Below are positions 55,683-64,000 of a stretch of DNA of 64,000 bases, piece after piece. The stretch is from an uncultured bacterium. GTDB lineage: Bacteria; Planctomycetota; JAJSAM01; JAJVHW01. The translations under genes were made by a program, and so were the position numbers. The notes beneath the pieces were generated by a model. It did not search any database. It had not been told where the DNA came from and saw nothing but the letters and a program-made list of their open reading frames with translations. Positions within the stretch are counted from its first letter, which is position 1, and each line of letters starts with the position of its first letter. The stretch covers positions 62,001-126,000 of the forward strand of contig CALKVK010000032.1 of the NCBI GenBank assembly GCA_937996235.1, given 5' to 3'.

Positions 55683-56891
55683 CTAACGCCGCGCCGCGAC
55701 GGACGCAGGGACCTGGTCGAACGCCTCGGCGGGGAGTGCGAGGTTCTTCGGGTCCGCGCCGACCACCTCGCGCAGCCGCTCCGGGCTGTCGAGGAAGCGC
55801 GCCTCGACGGGCTCGTAGTAGAAGTTGCGCTCCTGCGGCACGAACCCGGCGGCGCGGATGACGGCGTGGATCTCGGGCGAGAGCATGCGGTAGGAGACCC
55901 CTGCGGACGAGACGACGTTCTCTTCGATCATCGTCGAGCCCATGTCGTTGCAGCCGAACCAGAGCGCGGCCTGGCCCACCTTCGGACCCATCGTGACCCA
56001 CGACGACTGGAAGTTGCGCACGTTCTGGAGATAGAGCCGCGCGACGGCGAGGGTGCGCAGATACTCCGCGCCCCCGGCGGGCTCGTCGGCCTTCAGCGCG
56101 TGCGTCGGCTGGAACAGCCAGCAGATGAACGCGGTGAACCCCGCGTCGCGTCCGCCCGCTGCCGCCAGCGCATCGTCCTGCAGGGCGCGGAGGCGGTCGA
56201 GGTGCTCGATGCGGTCGACCGCGCGCTCGCGGTGGCCGAACATCATCGTCGCCGTCGTCCGCATGCCGAGCGCGTGCGCCTCGCGGTGCACCTCGAGCCA
56301 CTCGTCGGCCGTGCACTTGAGCGGCGAGATCGCGTCGCGCGCGTAGTCCGTCAGGATCTCCGCGCCGCCGCCCGGGATCGAGTCGAGGCCCGCCGCGCGC
56401 AGGCGCTCGATCGTCTCGCGCACCGAGATGCCGCTGACCGCCGCGATCTTCTGGATCTCGGGCGACGACAGCGCGTGCACGTGGACGCCGAACGACTTGC
56501 AGAACGCGATCAGCTCGGCGTACCAGGCGACGTCCCACTCGGGGTGCGTGCCGCCCTGCATCAGGATCTGGTTGCCGCCGAGGGCCTGCGTCTCCTCGAT
56601 CTTGCGCGCGAGCGCCGCGCGCGAGAGCACGTAGCCCTCCTTCGCACCGGGCGCCGCGTAGAAGCTGCAGAAGCGGCAGTACGAGTCGCAGACGTTCGAG
56701 TAGTTGACGTTGCGGTCCACGATGTAGGTGACGACGCGCTCGGGGTGCAGGCGCGTGCGGACGGCGTGCGCCGCCGCGCCGAGCGCCAGGAGATCCGCGC
56801 CCTCGAGCAGCGCGAGACCCTGCTCCGGCGTCAGCCGGCCGCCCGCCACGGCGAGGTCGAGGATGTCGTCGATCGCGGTGGCGTCGCTCAC
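55683..56891 (-). CDS. mqnC: Cyclic dehypoxanthinyl futalosine synthase MqnC
   Basis: 402 residues. Radical-SAM enzyme of the futalosine route to menaquinone. The cluster motif is Cys68-Cys72-Cys75 in NVCDSYCRFCSFY, preceded by YIVDRNVNYS, which is characteristic of MqnC. ILMQGGTHPEW, LDSIPGGGAEIL and ATMMFGHRE follow as in the family. GTG 56891 is preceded by GGGAGG eight bases upstream; TACCCT lies 40 bases upstream. Its presence indicates menaquinone respiration by the futalosine pathway. Confidence 0.9.
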   Translation of the reverse strand: MSDATAIDDILDLAVAGGRLTPEQGLALLEGADLLALGAAAHAVRTRLHPERVVTYIVDRNVNYSNVCDSYCRFCSFYAAPGAKEGYVLSRAALARKIEETQALGGNQILMQGGTHPEWDVAWYAELIAFCKSFGVHVHALSSPEIQKIAAVSGISVRETIERLRAAGLDSIPGGGAEILTDYARDAISPLKCTADEWLEVHREAHALGMRTTATMMFGHRERAVDRIEHLDRLRALQDDALAAAGGRDAGFTAFICWLFQPTHALKADEPAGGAEYLRTLAVARLYLQNVRNFQSSWVTMGPKVGQAALWFGCNDMGSTMIEENVVSSAGVSYRMLSPEIHAVIRAAGFVPQERNFYYEPVEARFLDSPERLREVVGADPKNLALPAEAFDQVPASVAARR

Positions 56892-56931
56892 GGGGAGAAC
56901 CTCCCGGCCCCGACCACGAGGGCCGGGGCCG

Positions 56932-56937
56932 AGGGTA
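56932..56937 (-). promoter_or_regulatory. Putative -10 box TACCCT for mqnC
   Basis: TACCCT on the minus strand predicts a leader of about 34 bases that contains a GGCCCCG/CGGGGCC hairpin and the GGGAGG ribosome-binding site. Confidence 0.4.
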
Positions 56938-56996
56938 CCACCCGCGGGCCGCGCACGGACGACGCGTCCGCGGGTGGGGATGTGCGCGCGCTGCGG

Positions 56997-58235
56997 CTAC
57001 TGACCGTTGGCGGCGTCGAGGGCGGCGCCGATGTCCACGCGGCCGTTCGACGAGTCGCCCGTCACCGGGTCGGTCTCGCCCTGGAGCAGTCCCTCGACGT
57101 CGGTGACGGAGAGCGAGGGGTGCGCGCCCTTCAGCACGGCCGCGGCGCCCGCCACGAACGCGGAGCCGAACGACGTGCCCGACCACGTGCCGTACGAGTC
57201 CGGCACCGTGCAGCCGTACGGGCCGACGATCGTCTTCGACGGCGCGTAGACCTCGACGTGCGTGCCGCTCGGCGACCACGTGAGCACGACGTCGCTGCCG
57301 TCCACGCCGCCGACCACGATCGAGCGCGCGGCGAAGTCGGTGTCGTCATACGGGCCGTTCGCGTCGTTGCCCGCTGCCGTCACGACCACCACGCCCTGCT
57401 GCCGAGCCGAGTCGAGGAGGCTCGCGAGCGAGCTCGGCAGGTCCGGGATGACCATGCTCATGTTGATCACGTCCGCGCTCGCGTCGAGCGCCTTGGTGAC
57501 GCCGCGCCAGAGCGACAGGTCGGTCGCGTAGCCCTCGTCGTCGAGGACGCGGATCGGCACGATCGTCGCACCCGGGGCGACCGCGTGGACGAGGCCCGAC
57601 ACGAATGTGCCGTGGCCGACCATGTGGTCGGTGTGGCCGTCCGCGTCGTCGTCGACCCCGTTGCCGAAGTCCTCGGGGTCGTTGTCGTCGTCGAGCGCGT
57701 CCCACGCGCCGGCGCCGATCGACGGCGCGATGTACTCGTGGCCGAGGTCGAAGCCGCCGTCCAGGACGCCCACGACGACGCCGTCGCCGCCCGACCCCGT
57801 CGCCCCGATCTGGCCGATCGCGGGCTGCGAGCTCACCGCGAGGCCGTAGATCTCGTCGTCGAGCAGGACGTCGTCCTTCGGCGCGCCGCGCACCTGCCAG
57901 TGGCGGTTGCGGCCGGCGTGCACCACGCCCGGGGTCTCGCGCAGGCGGTCGAGCAGCGCGTCCTCGCGGCGCGCGTCGGCCAGCTCGAACACCACGGCGG
58001 CGAGCCGCGTGCCGTCGGCACCGCGCACGTCGGTGCGCGTGGTCGCGCGGGCGTCGGGCGCGGACACGCGCACGACGGACTCCACCGCTCCCGCGTCCGC
58101 GACGCCGGCGTCGTAGACCACGAGCACCTCGTCGACGCACGCCGTCGGCCGCGTCGTCGGGGCGAAGGCGGCCACGGCCAGCGCGACGGCCGGGACGCCG
58201 AACAGCGCGAAGCGAATCGAACGTGAATCGGACAT
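56997..58235 (-). CDS. Secreted subtilisin-like (S8) serine protease
   Basis: 412 residues. Signal peptide (about 1-33), a propeptide-like region, and the S8 domain with Asp159 (GVLDGGFD), His208 (GHGTFVSGLV), Asn290 (TAAGND) and Ser355 (SGTSFGSAFVAG). A DDDNDPEDF...VDDDADG stretch (183-200) between Asp and His is a probable calcium site. The end resembles a dockerin-like polar tail (DSSNGRVDIGAALD). ATG 58235 after GGGAGAG. It is divergent from the sigma factor gene over 139 bases, so the two may be co-regulated. Confidence 0.92.
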   Translation of the reverse strand: MSDSRSIRFALFGVPAVALAVAAFAPTTRPTACVDEVLVVYDAGVADAGAVESVVRVSAPDARATTRTDVRGADGTRLAAVVFELADARREDALLDRLRETPGVVHAGRNRHWQVRGAPKDDVLLDDEIYGLAVSSQPAIGQIGATGSGGDGVVVGVLDGGFDLGHEYIAPSIGAGAWDALDDDNDPEDFGNGVDDDADGHTDHMVGHGTFVSGLVHAVAPGATIVPIRVLDDEGYATDLSLWRGVTKALDASADVINMSMVIPDLPSSLASLLDSARQQGVVVVTAAGNDANGPYDDTDFAARSIVVGGVDGSDVVLTWSPSGTHVEVYAPSKTIVGPYGCTVPDSYGTWSGTSFGSAFVAGAAAVLKGAHPSLSVTDVEGLLQGETDPVTGDSSNGRVDIGAALDAANGQ

Positions 58236-58340
58236 CTCTGGAACTCTCCCTCTGATCCTTCCCCGCTCTGCCGACGCCGACCCGCGCGGCTCACGTCGTG
58301 GTGTGGCGCGGCCGCCCGCTGCGGCCGCGTCCCCGTCTGG

Positions 58341-58346
58341 TACATT
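58341..58346 (+). promoter_or_regulatory. Putative -10 box TACATT for the sigma/CHAT operon
   Basis: TACATT in the divergent gap predicts a start near 58353, 22 bases before GTG 58375. Confidence 0.4.
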
Positions 58347-58374
58347 CCGCCGCGCCCGGCGCTGGATACGCCGC

Positions 58375-58944
58375 GTGTGCGACGGCAGGCCCGATCCCGG
58401 AGGTCCGACGCTGACGACGGAGCCGCCCGCTTGGGACTGGGAGCAGGCGTACGACCGCTACTGGCGCCTCGTGGCCTCCATCGCGCGCCGTCTGGGCCTG
58501 CAGAAGGCGGACGGCGAGGACGTGCAGCAGCAGGTGTGGATGGCCGCGTTCGCGCGGTTCGGCGAGCCCCCCGATCCGGAGGTGCTGAAGCGGTTCCTGG
58601 CCGGGACGACCGTCAACGTGGTGCGCAGGCTGTGGCGCACGCGGCGTCGCCGACCCGAGCGCGATTCGCTCGCGGACGCCGACGAGTTCGCCGCGGTCGG
58701 CGTGCTCGATCCGGCGGACGTCGTCGCTCGCGCGCTGCGCGAGCAGGCGCTGCGCGAGTGCCTCGAGGCGCTCGACCCCAAGCGTCGCACGCTCATCGAC
58801 CGGACGTTCCTGGACCCTTCCACGCCCAGCTATGACGAGATCAGCGAGGAACTTGGCATGGCGCGCGGATCCATCGGTCCGACGCGCCAGCGCATCCTGG
58901 CCGCTCTCCGCAAGTGCATGGAGGGCAAGGGGTACGACACGTGA
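58375..58944 (+). CDS. ECF-type sigma factor
   Basis: 189 residues from GTG 58375. Region 2 spans about 25-95 (YDRYWRLVASIARR, DVQQQVWMAAFARF, VNVVRRLWRTRRRRPERD) and region 4 about 120-185 (ALDPKRRTLIDRTFL, YDEISEELGMARGSIGPTR). The SIGPTR ending of the recognition helix is common in sigma factors linked with CHAT and zinc-finger anti-sigma genes. No region 3, so ECF-like. GTG 58375 has only a weak site; GGAGG at 58398 before a CTG hints at a shorter product lacking about 12 residues. Gap of 99 bases to the next gene. Confidence 0.88.
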   Translation: MCDGRPDPGGPTLTTEPPAWDWEQAYDRYWRLVASIARRLGLQKADGEDVQQQVWMAAFARFGEPPDPEVLKRFLAGTTVNVVRRLWRTRRRRPERDSLADADEFAAVGVLDPADVVARALREQALRECLEALDPKRRTLIDRTFLDPSTPSYDEISEELGMARGSIGPTRQRILAALRKCMEGKGYDT

Positions 58945-59043
58945 ATCCGCGTATCCACGGCCCCCGGGCGGGCATTACGTCGTCGGAGGCGGAGCGCACG
59001 CGGCGCGTGCGGGGGCTGCCTGCCGCCCTTGGAGGAACGTCGC

Positions 59044-59661
59044 GTGACCGAGGCTGACCTTCCCGACGACGACGCGCTCTGGCGGCTGGCCGCCGGCGTG
59101 TGCGACCCCGAGACCGACGCGCTGCGGGCGCGCATCGCGGCGGGTGACGCGCGGCTCGCGCGCGACCTCGCGTTCCTCGAGGAGATCCGCGACCTGGTCC
59201 GCGGCGACGCGGCGCACCGTCGGGAACCGTCGGCGCGCCTCCGCGCGCTGACGCGCGACGCGGACGCGGACGGCGGCGTCGGCGCCGGCTACGGCGTCGA
59301 GGAGTGGCTCGAGGCGCTGCCGCTCGGCATGGTCCCAGGCGTCCGGGGCGGCGGGGCCACGGGCAGCGACAGCGTGTTCGCGTGCGTCACGCAGGAGTTC
59401 GTCCTGACGGTCTCGCTCCACCCGGAGGGCGTGCCGCAGGGCATGCGCGTGGAGGGGCAGCTCGCACGCCCGGACGGCGGGCCGTACATCGGCGTGGCCG
59501 TCACCTACGAGGCCGACCAAGTTCCCGTCGCGCAGGCCGTGACGGACGAGCTCGGCGAGTTCGCGTTCGAGGCGCACGTGGGCAGCGACTTCGCGCTGCA
59601 GCTCGAGCTGGAGGGCAGACATCGCTTCGTCTCGGTGTGGCGCGAGGGCGATCAGGACTGA
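59044..59661 (+). CDS. Anti-sigma-like / carboxypeptidase-regulatory-like protein
   Basis: 205 residues. The N-terminus (about 1-60; DDALWRLAAGVCDPETDALR, IAAGDARLARDLAFLEEIRD) has the layout of an anti-sigma domain without zinc ligands; the C-terminal 90 residues (GQLARPDGGPYIGVAVTYEA, VTDELGEFAFEAHVGSDF) form a carboxypeptidase-regulatory-like beta sandwich. No membrane helix, so cytoplasmic. GTG 59044 has GGAGGAA nine bases upstream. Lying between sigma factor and CHAT protease, it is the natural candidate for a sigma inhibitor cut or controlled by the protease. That role is inference. Confidence 0.68.
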   Translation: MTEADLPDDDALWRLAAGVCDPETDALRARIAAGDARLARDLAFLEEIRDLVRGDAAHRREPSARLRALTRDADADGGVGAGYGVEEWLEALPLGMVPGVRGGGATGSDSVFACVTQEFVLTVSLHPEGVPQGMRVEGQLARPDGGPYIGVAVTYEADQVPVAQAVTDELGEFAFEAHVGSDFALQLELEGRHRFVSVWREGDQD

Positions 59662-59725
59662 CGACGAAGCGCTCGCGCTCCTTCGCGAGGCGGCGCGGCT
59701 ACTCCGCGAGCGCCCGCGGGAGGCG

Positions 59726-62338
59726 TTGGGCGCGGCCGTCGCCGTGCGGCGATTCGCGCGGACGGTCGGCTCTGCGCGCGTCCTCTACCTGGCGGGAGTG
59801 CTGGCCGCCGACGCGCTGCTGATGCTGTCGCGTCCGCGCGGTGCGTTCCGCATGCACGAGCGGCTGTGGCGGGATCACGGAGCGCGACTCTCCACGCGCG
59901 AGATCGTGCACTTCGGGGTGCGCCGCCTCCAGGCGATGTCTCCCGACTTCGCGGCTGCCCGCGGAGATGCACTTGCGCGCGAGTTGCGTGCCCTCATCGA
60001 GCCGCCGGAGTTGCACGACCTGCGGGCACGAGCGCTGTTCGCGGTCGCGTCGTGGGAGTTCCGTTGTGACCGTCCCCGGACTGCACTGCGCGACTATCGC
60101 TCGCTCGAACGCGACCCTGCCGCCGATCGCCTCGACGGCATCGCGCGTGCCCTCAACCTTGCCAACGCGCTGACCGGAGTCGGCCGTCTCCGCGGCGCAG
60201 CACGACACTTCACGCTAGCTCGTGAGGGGGCGTCGACTGCGACCGACGCGACGGGGCGTCTCGCGAACATCGACCAGAACGAGGCGTACTCGGCCATGCG
60301 AGCGGGAGAATTGGGGCGCGCGCTCGCACTCTTCGACCGCGCCCTGGTCGCGACCGTCGCCGTCGAGAGTACGTTCAGTTTCGCCGCTCTCTGCCTGGAT
60401 CGCGCGGAGCTGTTCCTGATGCTCTCGATGCCTCGGGAGGCTCGCGCCGAGCTTGCCCGGATGCGCGGACGCATCGCGAAGCTCAGCGAGCAGGACGCGG
60501 CCCATGCCGACTACGTCGAGGCCGTGGCCGCGCACGCGGGCGGGGACGCCGAGCGCGCCGTCGGCCTGTTCCACGACGTCGCAGCGACGTTCACCGACCT
60601 CGGGTTCGCGGAGCGCGCCGCGCAGTGTCGTGTGCTCGAGGCGCGCGCGCTGCTCGCGTGCGGGCGCGTCGCTGCGGCGCGTGCGCGCGTCGCCGGCGCA
60701 CTCGAGGGCATGGCGCGACGCACGGACCCGCGCCGCGTCGCCGCCCAGTTGCTCGCCGCGGAGATCCACGTCGCCGCCGGGGACCTGCCGGCCGCGCGCG
60801 TCGCGCTGGGGATCGCGACGGCGCGGGGCGACGCGCGGCTGCCGGCGTGGATGCGCATCGAGGGCGCGCGCGTCGAGGCGCTCGTCGCCGGCGCGTGCGG
60901 TGCGCCCGCGGAGCGGCGCGCGGCGCTGCTCCGCGCCGCGGACATCCTCGACGGCTACGTCGGCCGGCTGCCCATCGACGAGTACCTCGTGCCGTTCCTG
61001 TCGGCCCGCTCGTGGCTGCACGAGGCGCTGGCGAGCGAGTTGCTCGAGGACGGGTGCGTCGCGGAGGCCTTCGTGGCGGTGGAGCGCGGGCGGGCGCGCG
61101 CGCTCCTCGAACTGCTCGGCGGCACCGACGGCGGCGACGCGTCGCTCGCCGAGCTGCGGCTCAGCCGGCTGGAGCGCCAGCTCTCCGCCGCGCAGTTCGC
61201 CGTCCACGAGGCCGCGACGCGCCCCGTGCGCCCCGACGAGCGCGTGGTCCGCGCGCGCGACGAACTCGCCGCGCACACCGCCGCGCGCGTGGATCGCGCG
61301 GTCGCGGCCGCACCGCGCGCGAGGCCGTGGGAGGGGCTCGCGGCGCGCCTGCCGCGCGACACGACGCTGGTCGAGTACGTGTGGCTCGGGGGGCGCCTGC
61401 ACGCGTTCGTCGTCCGCGCAGGCACGGTGCGGCACGTGCGCCTCGCGGCCGACGCGGGCGCGCTGCGTCGCACGCTCGAACTGGCCGCGTTCCAGTTCCG
61501 CACCGCCCGCACGCGCCCGGCGGCCGCGGCACAGTCGGAGCTCTCGCGGCGCTCGCTCGAGCGCCACCTCGACCGCGCCCGCGAGGCCGTGTGGACGCCG
61601 CTCGACGGGCTCGTCCCGTCCGGGCGCGTCGTCGTCGTCGCGGCCGAGGGCCTGCACGTGCTGCCGTTCCACGCTCTCTCGGGCCGCGCACCCGACGGCC
61701 GCCCGCGCCGCGTGGTGCACGCGCCGAGCGCGACCGCCTACCTCGCGTCGCGCCGAGGGCGTGCGAGCGACGGGAGCTGCGCCGTGTTCGCGCTGCCCGA
61801 TGCGATGGCGCCGCAGATCGGCGACGAGGCGCAGGACATCGCCGCGATCTGGCCCGGCACCGAGCTGCGTCTCGACCGCGCTGCGACGCTCGACGCGTTC
61901 GGTGCGGCCGCCGCGCGGGCGCGCGTGCTGCACGTGTGCACGCACGGACGCTTCCAGCCGGGTGCGCCGCTGCTCAGCGCGTTCCGCCTGCACGACCGCT
62001 GGGTGAACGCGTACGACGTCTACGGTCTGCACGTCGCCGCCGATCTCGTCGTGCTCGCCGCGTGCGAGACCGCGGGGCTCGTGGCGTCGCGCGACGAGGA
62101 CCGGCTCGGTCTCGTGCGCGCGTTCCTCGTCGCCGGCGCGGGCGCCGTGCTCGCGCCGCAGTGGCCCGTCGGCGACGACGCGGCGCGCGCCTACGTGCGC
62201 GCGCTGTTCGGCGCGCTGCGCTCCGGCCGCACCGCAGCCGAGGCCGCGGACGACGCGGCGTCGGCCGTGCGCAGCGCGTTCCCGCACCCCGCCGACTGGG
62301 CGGGCTGGTTCCTCTACGACCGCGCGCCGGCGGCGTGA
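59726..62338 (+). CDS. TPR-CHAT domain protein (caspase-like protease)
   Basis: 870 residues from TTG 59726. About 500 residues of TPR-like helical repeats (for example LARALALFDRAL, AVGLFHDVAATF, LPAARVALGIAT) precede a CHAT domain at about 590-865 with catalytic His740 (HVCTHGRF) and Cys780 (VLAACETAGL), plus the usual LPQWPVGDDA-type APQWPVGDDA. CHAT proteins are caspase relatives that cleave partners in stress and defence systems. The start is uncertain: the same frame stays protein-like for about 25 codons upstream (TDDEALALLREAARLLRERP) down to the stop of the previous gene, yet has no ATG, GTG or TTG there. Confidence 0.85.
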   Translation: MGAAVAVRRFARTVGSARVLYLAGVLAADALLMLSRPRGAFRMHERLWRDHGARLSTREIVHFGVRRLQAMSPDFAAARGDALARELRALIEPPELHDLRARALFAVASWEFRCDRPRTALRDYRSLERDPAADRLDGIARALNLANALTGVGRLRGAARHFTLAREGASTATDATGRLANIDQNEAYSAMRAGELGRALALFDRALVATVAVESTFSFAALCLDRAELFLMLSMPREARAELARMRGRIAKLSEQDAAHADYVEAVAAHAGGDAERAVGLFHDVAATFTDLGFAERAAQCRVLEARALLACGRVAAARARVAGALEGMARRTDPRRVAAQLLAAEIHVAAGDLPAARVALGIATARGDARLPAWMRIEGARVEALVAGACGAPAERRAALLRAADILDGYVGRLPIDEYLVPFLSARSWLHEALASELLEDGCVAEAFVAVERGRARALLELLGGTDGGDASLAELRLSRLERQLSAAQFAVHEAATRPVRPDERVVRARDELAAHTAARVDRAVAAAPRARPWEGLAARLPRDTTLVEYVWLGGRLHAFVVRAGTVRHVRLAADAGALRRTLELAAFQFRTARTRPAAAAQSELSRRSLERHLDRAREAVWTPLDGLVPSGRVVVVAAEGLHVLPFHALSGRAPDGRPRRVVHAPSATAYLASRRGRASDGSCAVFALPDAMAPQIGDEAQDIAAIWPGTELRLDRAATLDAFGAAAARARVLHVCTHGRFQPGAPLLSAFRLHDRWVNAYDVYGLHVAADLVVLAACETAGLVASRDEDRLGLVRAFLVAGAGAVLAPQWPVGDDAARAYVRALFGALRSGRTAAEAADDAASAVRSAFPHPADWAGWFLYDRAPAA

Positions 62339-62351
62339 GCGCCGCGGGCCG

Positions 62352-64000
62352 TCACGGCTCGCGCCAACGCCCGTGCTCCTTCAGCAGCGCGACGAGGCGC
62401 TCGTCGGCTTCCGCGTCGGGGACGTTGCGCTCCACGATCTCCTTGCCGACGTACAGGTTGACGAGCCCCGGTGAACTGCCCACGTAGCCGAAGTCGGCGT
62501 CGGCCATCTCGCCCGGGCCGTTCACGATGCAGCCCATGACGGCGATCTTCACGCCCGGCAGGTGGCCGGTGCGGGCCTTGATGCGCTTCGTCGTGGACTC
62601 CAGGTCGAAGAGCGTCCGGCCGCAGCCCGGGCACGCGATGTACTCCGTCCGCGACGAGCGCAGGCGGCAGGCCTGCAGCACGCCGAGCGCCATCTCGAGC
62701 AGGCGCTCCGGCTCGTGCGGGCCGCCGAAGCGCAGCGCGTCGCCGATGCCGTCCGCGAGGAGCGAGCCGGCGACGGCGGCGCCGCGGAGCAGCGCGTCGT
62801 CCGGATCCGCGGGCAGGTCGACGTGGACGACGAGCGGCAGGTCGTGCGCCGCGGCGGCGGCGCGACGCGTCGCGACGGAGCCGTCGCCCGCGACGGCGAG
62901 CGGCGCGTCCGCGGCGCCGGCGCGCTCGACGCCTGCGTGGTCCGCGTCGGCGACGAGCACGGCGAGCCCCGGCACGGCGCCCGCGAGCTGCGTCCGGAGC
63001 TCCGCGTCGGCGGGCGGGAGCAGCACGCCCTCGAGCGCGGGCAGGCCCGGGGCGCGCGGACGCGCCATGCGGCGCAGCCTGTCCGCGGCGTCGGGACGCC
63101 GCGCGAAGCCCGGCTCGAGGGCGACCATCGCGAGCACGGGCGCGTCGTGGCCCACGCGGTGCGCCCCGAGCGTGGCCCCGGCGTGCGTCGCGCGGCGCGC
63201 GTAGTCGTCCGCGGGCGGCAGGTGCGGCTGCTCCCCGGCGCCCGGAGGCGTCGTGATCGCGCACAGCTCCACGAGGCGCCGCGCGACCGGGATCTCGCGG
63301 CACGGGTCCTCGGTCAGCGACACGCGGATCGTGTCGCCGATGCCGTCGAGCAGCAGCGAGCCGATGCCGATCGCGCTCTTCACGCGGCCGTCCTCGCCCT
63401 CGCCGGCCTCGGTGACGCCGAGATGGAACGGGTGGTCCCAGCCGAGCTCGGCGAGGCGCAGCGCGAGCAGCCGATAGGCCTGGATCATCACCTGCGGGTT
63501 GCTCGACTTCATCGAGAGCACGACGTCGCGGTGGCCCTCTTCCTCGCAGACGTGCAGGAACTCGAGCGCCGACTCGACCATCCCGAGCGGCGAGTCGCCG
63601 AAGCGGTTCATGATCCGGTCGGAGAGCGAGCCGTGGTTCGTGCCGATGCGCAGCGCGACCCCGCGCGCCAGCGCCGCGCGCACGAGCGGACGGAAGCGGT
63701 CCTGCACGCGGCGCACCTCGGCGGCGTAGGCGCCGTCGTCGTACTCGCGACGGCGGAACGCCTTCGAATCCACGTAGTTGCCCGGGTTGACGCGCACCTT
63801 CTCGACGTGCTTCACCGCCTCCATCGCGGCCGCCGGCTGGAAGTGGATGTCGGCGACGAGCGGCACCCCGCAGCCCGCCGCGCGCACGCCGGCGCGGATC
63901 GCGCCGAGCGCCTGAGCGGCACGCACCGTGGGCGCGGTGATGCGCACGAGCTGCGAGCCCGCATCGGCGAGAGCGAGCGTCTGCCGCACGGTGGCGTCGA
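62352..64000 (-). CDS. ispG: (E)-4-hydroxy-3-methylbut-2-enyl-diphosphate synthase IspG, large type (partial)
   Basis: N-terminus lies beyond the window edge; about 549 residues are visible. IspG converts MEcPP to HMBPP in the MEP pathway. The barrel half shows VRQTLALADAGSQLVRIT, VPLVADIHF, KVRVNPGNYV, LRIGTNHGSLSDRI and LHLGVTEAGEG-type HLGVTEAGEG; the Fe-S half has EYIACPGCGRT and VMGCIVNGPGEMADADFGYV with the cluster cysteines. Some 160 residues between the halves make this the large type with an extra domain, as in Chlamydia, Bacteroidota and plants. It ends 13 bases from the convergent CHAT gene. ispD and ispF are at 37463-38676. Confidence 0.94.
   Translation of the reverse strand, partial: DATVRQTLALADAGSQLVRITAPTVRAAQALGAIRAGVRAAGCGVPLVADIHFQPAAAMEAVKHVEKVRVNPGNYVDSKAFRRREYDDGAYAAEVRRVQDRFRPLVRAALARGVALRIGTNHGSLSDRIMNRFGDSPLGMVESALEFLHVCEEEGHRDVVLSMKSSNPQVMIQAYRLLALRLAELGWDHPFHLGVTEAGEGEDGRVKSAIGIGSLLLDGIGDTIRVSLTEDPCREIPVARRLVELCAITTPPGAGEQPHLPPADDYARRATHAGATLGAHRVGHDAPVLAMVALEPGFARRPDAADRLRRMARPRAPGLPALEGVLLPPADAELRTQLAGAVPGLAVLVADADHAGVERAGAADAPLAVAGDGSVATRRAAAAAHDLPLVVHVDLPADPDDALLRGAAVAGSLLADGIGDALRFGGPHEPERLLEMALGVLQACRLRSSRTEYIACPGCGRTLFDLESTTKRIKARTGHLPGVKIAVMGCIVNGPGEMADADFGYVGSSPGLVNLYVGKEIVERNVPDAEADERLVALLKEHGRWREP

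Overview
The window is a very G+C-rich (roughly three quarters by inspection), densely packed stretch of bacterial chromosome with no tRNA, rRNA, CRISPR array, transposase or phage gene that I can see. The gene set points to a Gram-negative-type bacterium, most likely a high-GC member of the Planctomycetota. The pointers are BamD-like and LptE-like outer-membrane lipoproteins, the futalosine menaquinone gene mqnC, a large-type IspG, an ECF sigma factor ending in the region-4 motif SIGPTR, exported HEAT-repeat proteins, and a DUF3179 protein with an in-frame UGA. The phylum is an inference; no marker is decisive. Many genes start at GTG or TTG, and 4-base stop/start overlaps (GTGA, ATGA) are the rule inside operons.

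Layout. 1-5008: tail of an unknown gene, a membrane-anchored HEAT/PDZ protein, then a peptidoglycan-recycling set (murQ, anmK, GH3 hexosaminidase). 5280-7427: exported HEAT-repeat protein with a receiver-like insert and a good sigma70-type promoter. 7773-13406: a 1877-residue membrane-bound sigma54 activator with a predicted carbohydrate-binding-like sensor. 13773-18329: pnp, rpsO, ruvX, manC (minus). 18390-23080: AsmA-like giant protein and a divergent SGNH hydrolase. 23114-30884: a long minus-strand operon, bamD, lptE-like, folP, cdaA, ybbR, glmM, tsaB, alr, combining envelope assembly, c-di-AMP synthesis and wall-precursor synthesis. 31117-33364: recO, an STN-domain protein, ruvC. 33402-37321: small lipoprotein, outer-membrane protein, hybrid histidine kinase. 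37463-40114: ispD, ispF, cysS. 40206-42052: an inactive-looking zinc-peptidase relative followed by a palindrome-rich spacer holding an inverted-repeat element. 42029-46459: MacAB-like exporter operon. 46587-50231: a second ABC operon with two ATPase/permease pairs. 50322-53927: secreted proteins, including a DUF3179 protein whose UGA codon sits where the family has the first Cys of CPLC and is followed by a SECIS-like hairpin. 53951-56891: MoaD-MoaE fusion, a cluster-less radical-SAM relative, mqnC. 56997-62338: subtilisin-like protease divergent from an ECF sigma / carboxypeptidase-regulatory-like / CHAT protease operon. 62352-64000: ispG, cut by the window end.

The most unusual items are the probable selenoprotein, the sigma54 giant, the S8 / sigma / CHAT protease module, the nested palindromes at 41540-42052, and a recurring TANNNT box exactly six bases before start codons, which suggests many leaderless transcripts. 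Coordinates and starts come from reading frames, overlaps and visible ribosome-binding sites; no database search was run.
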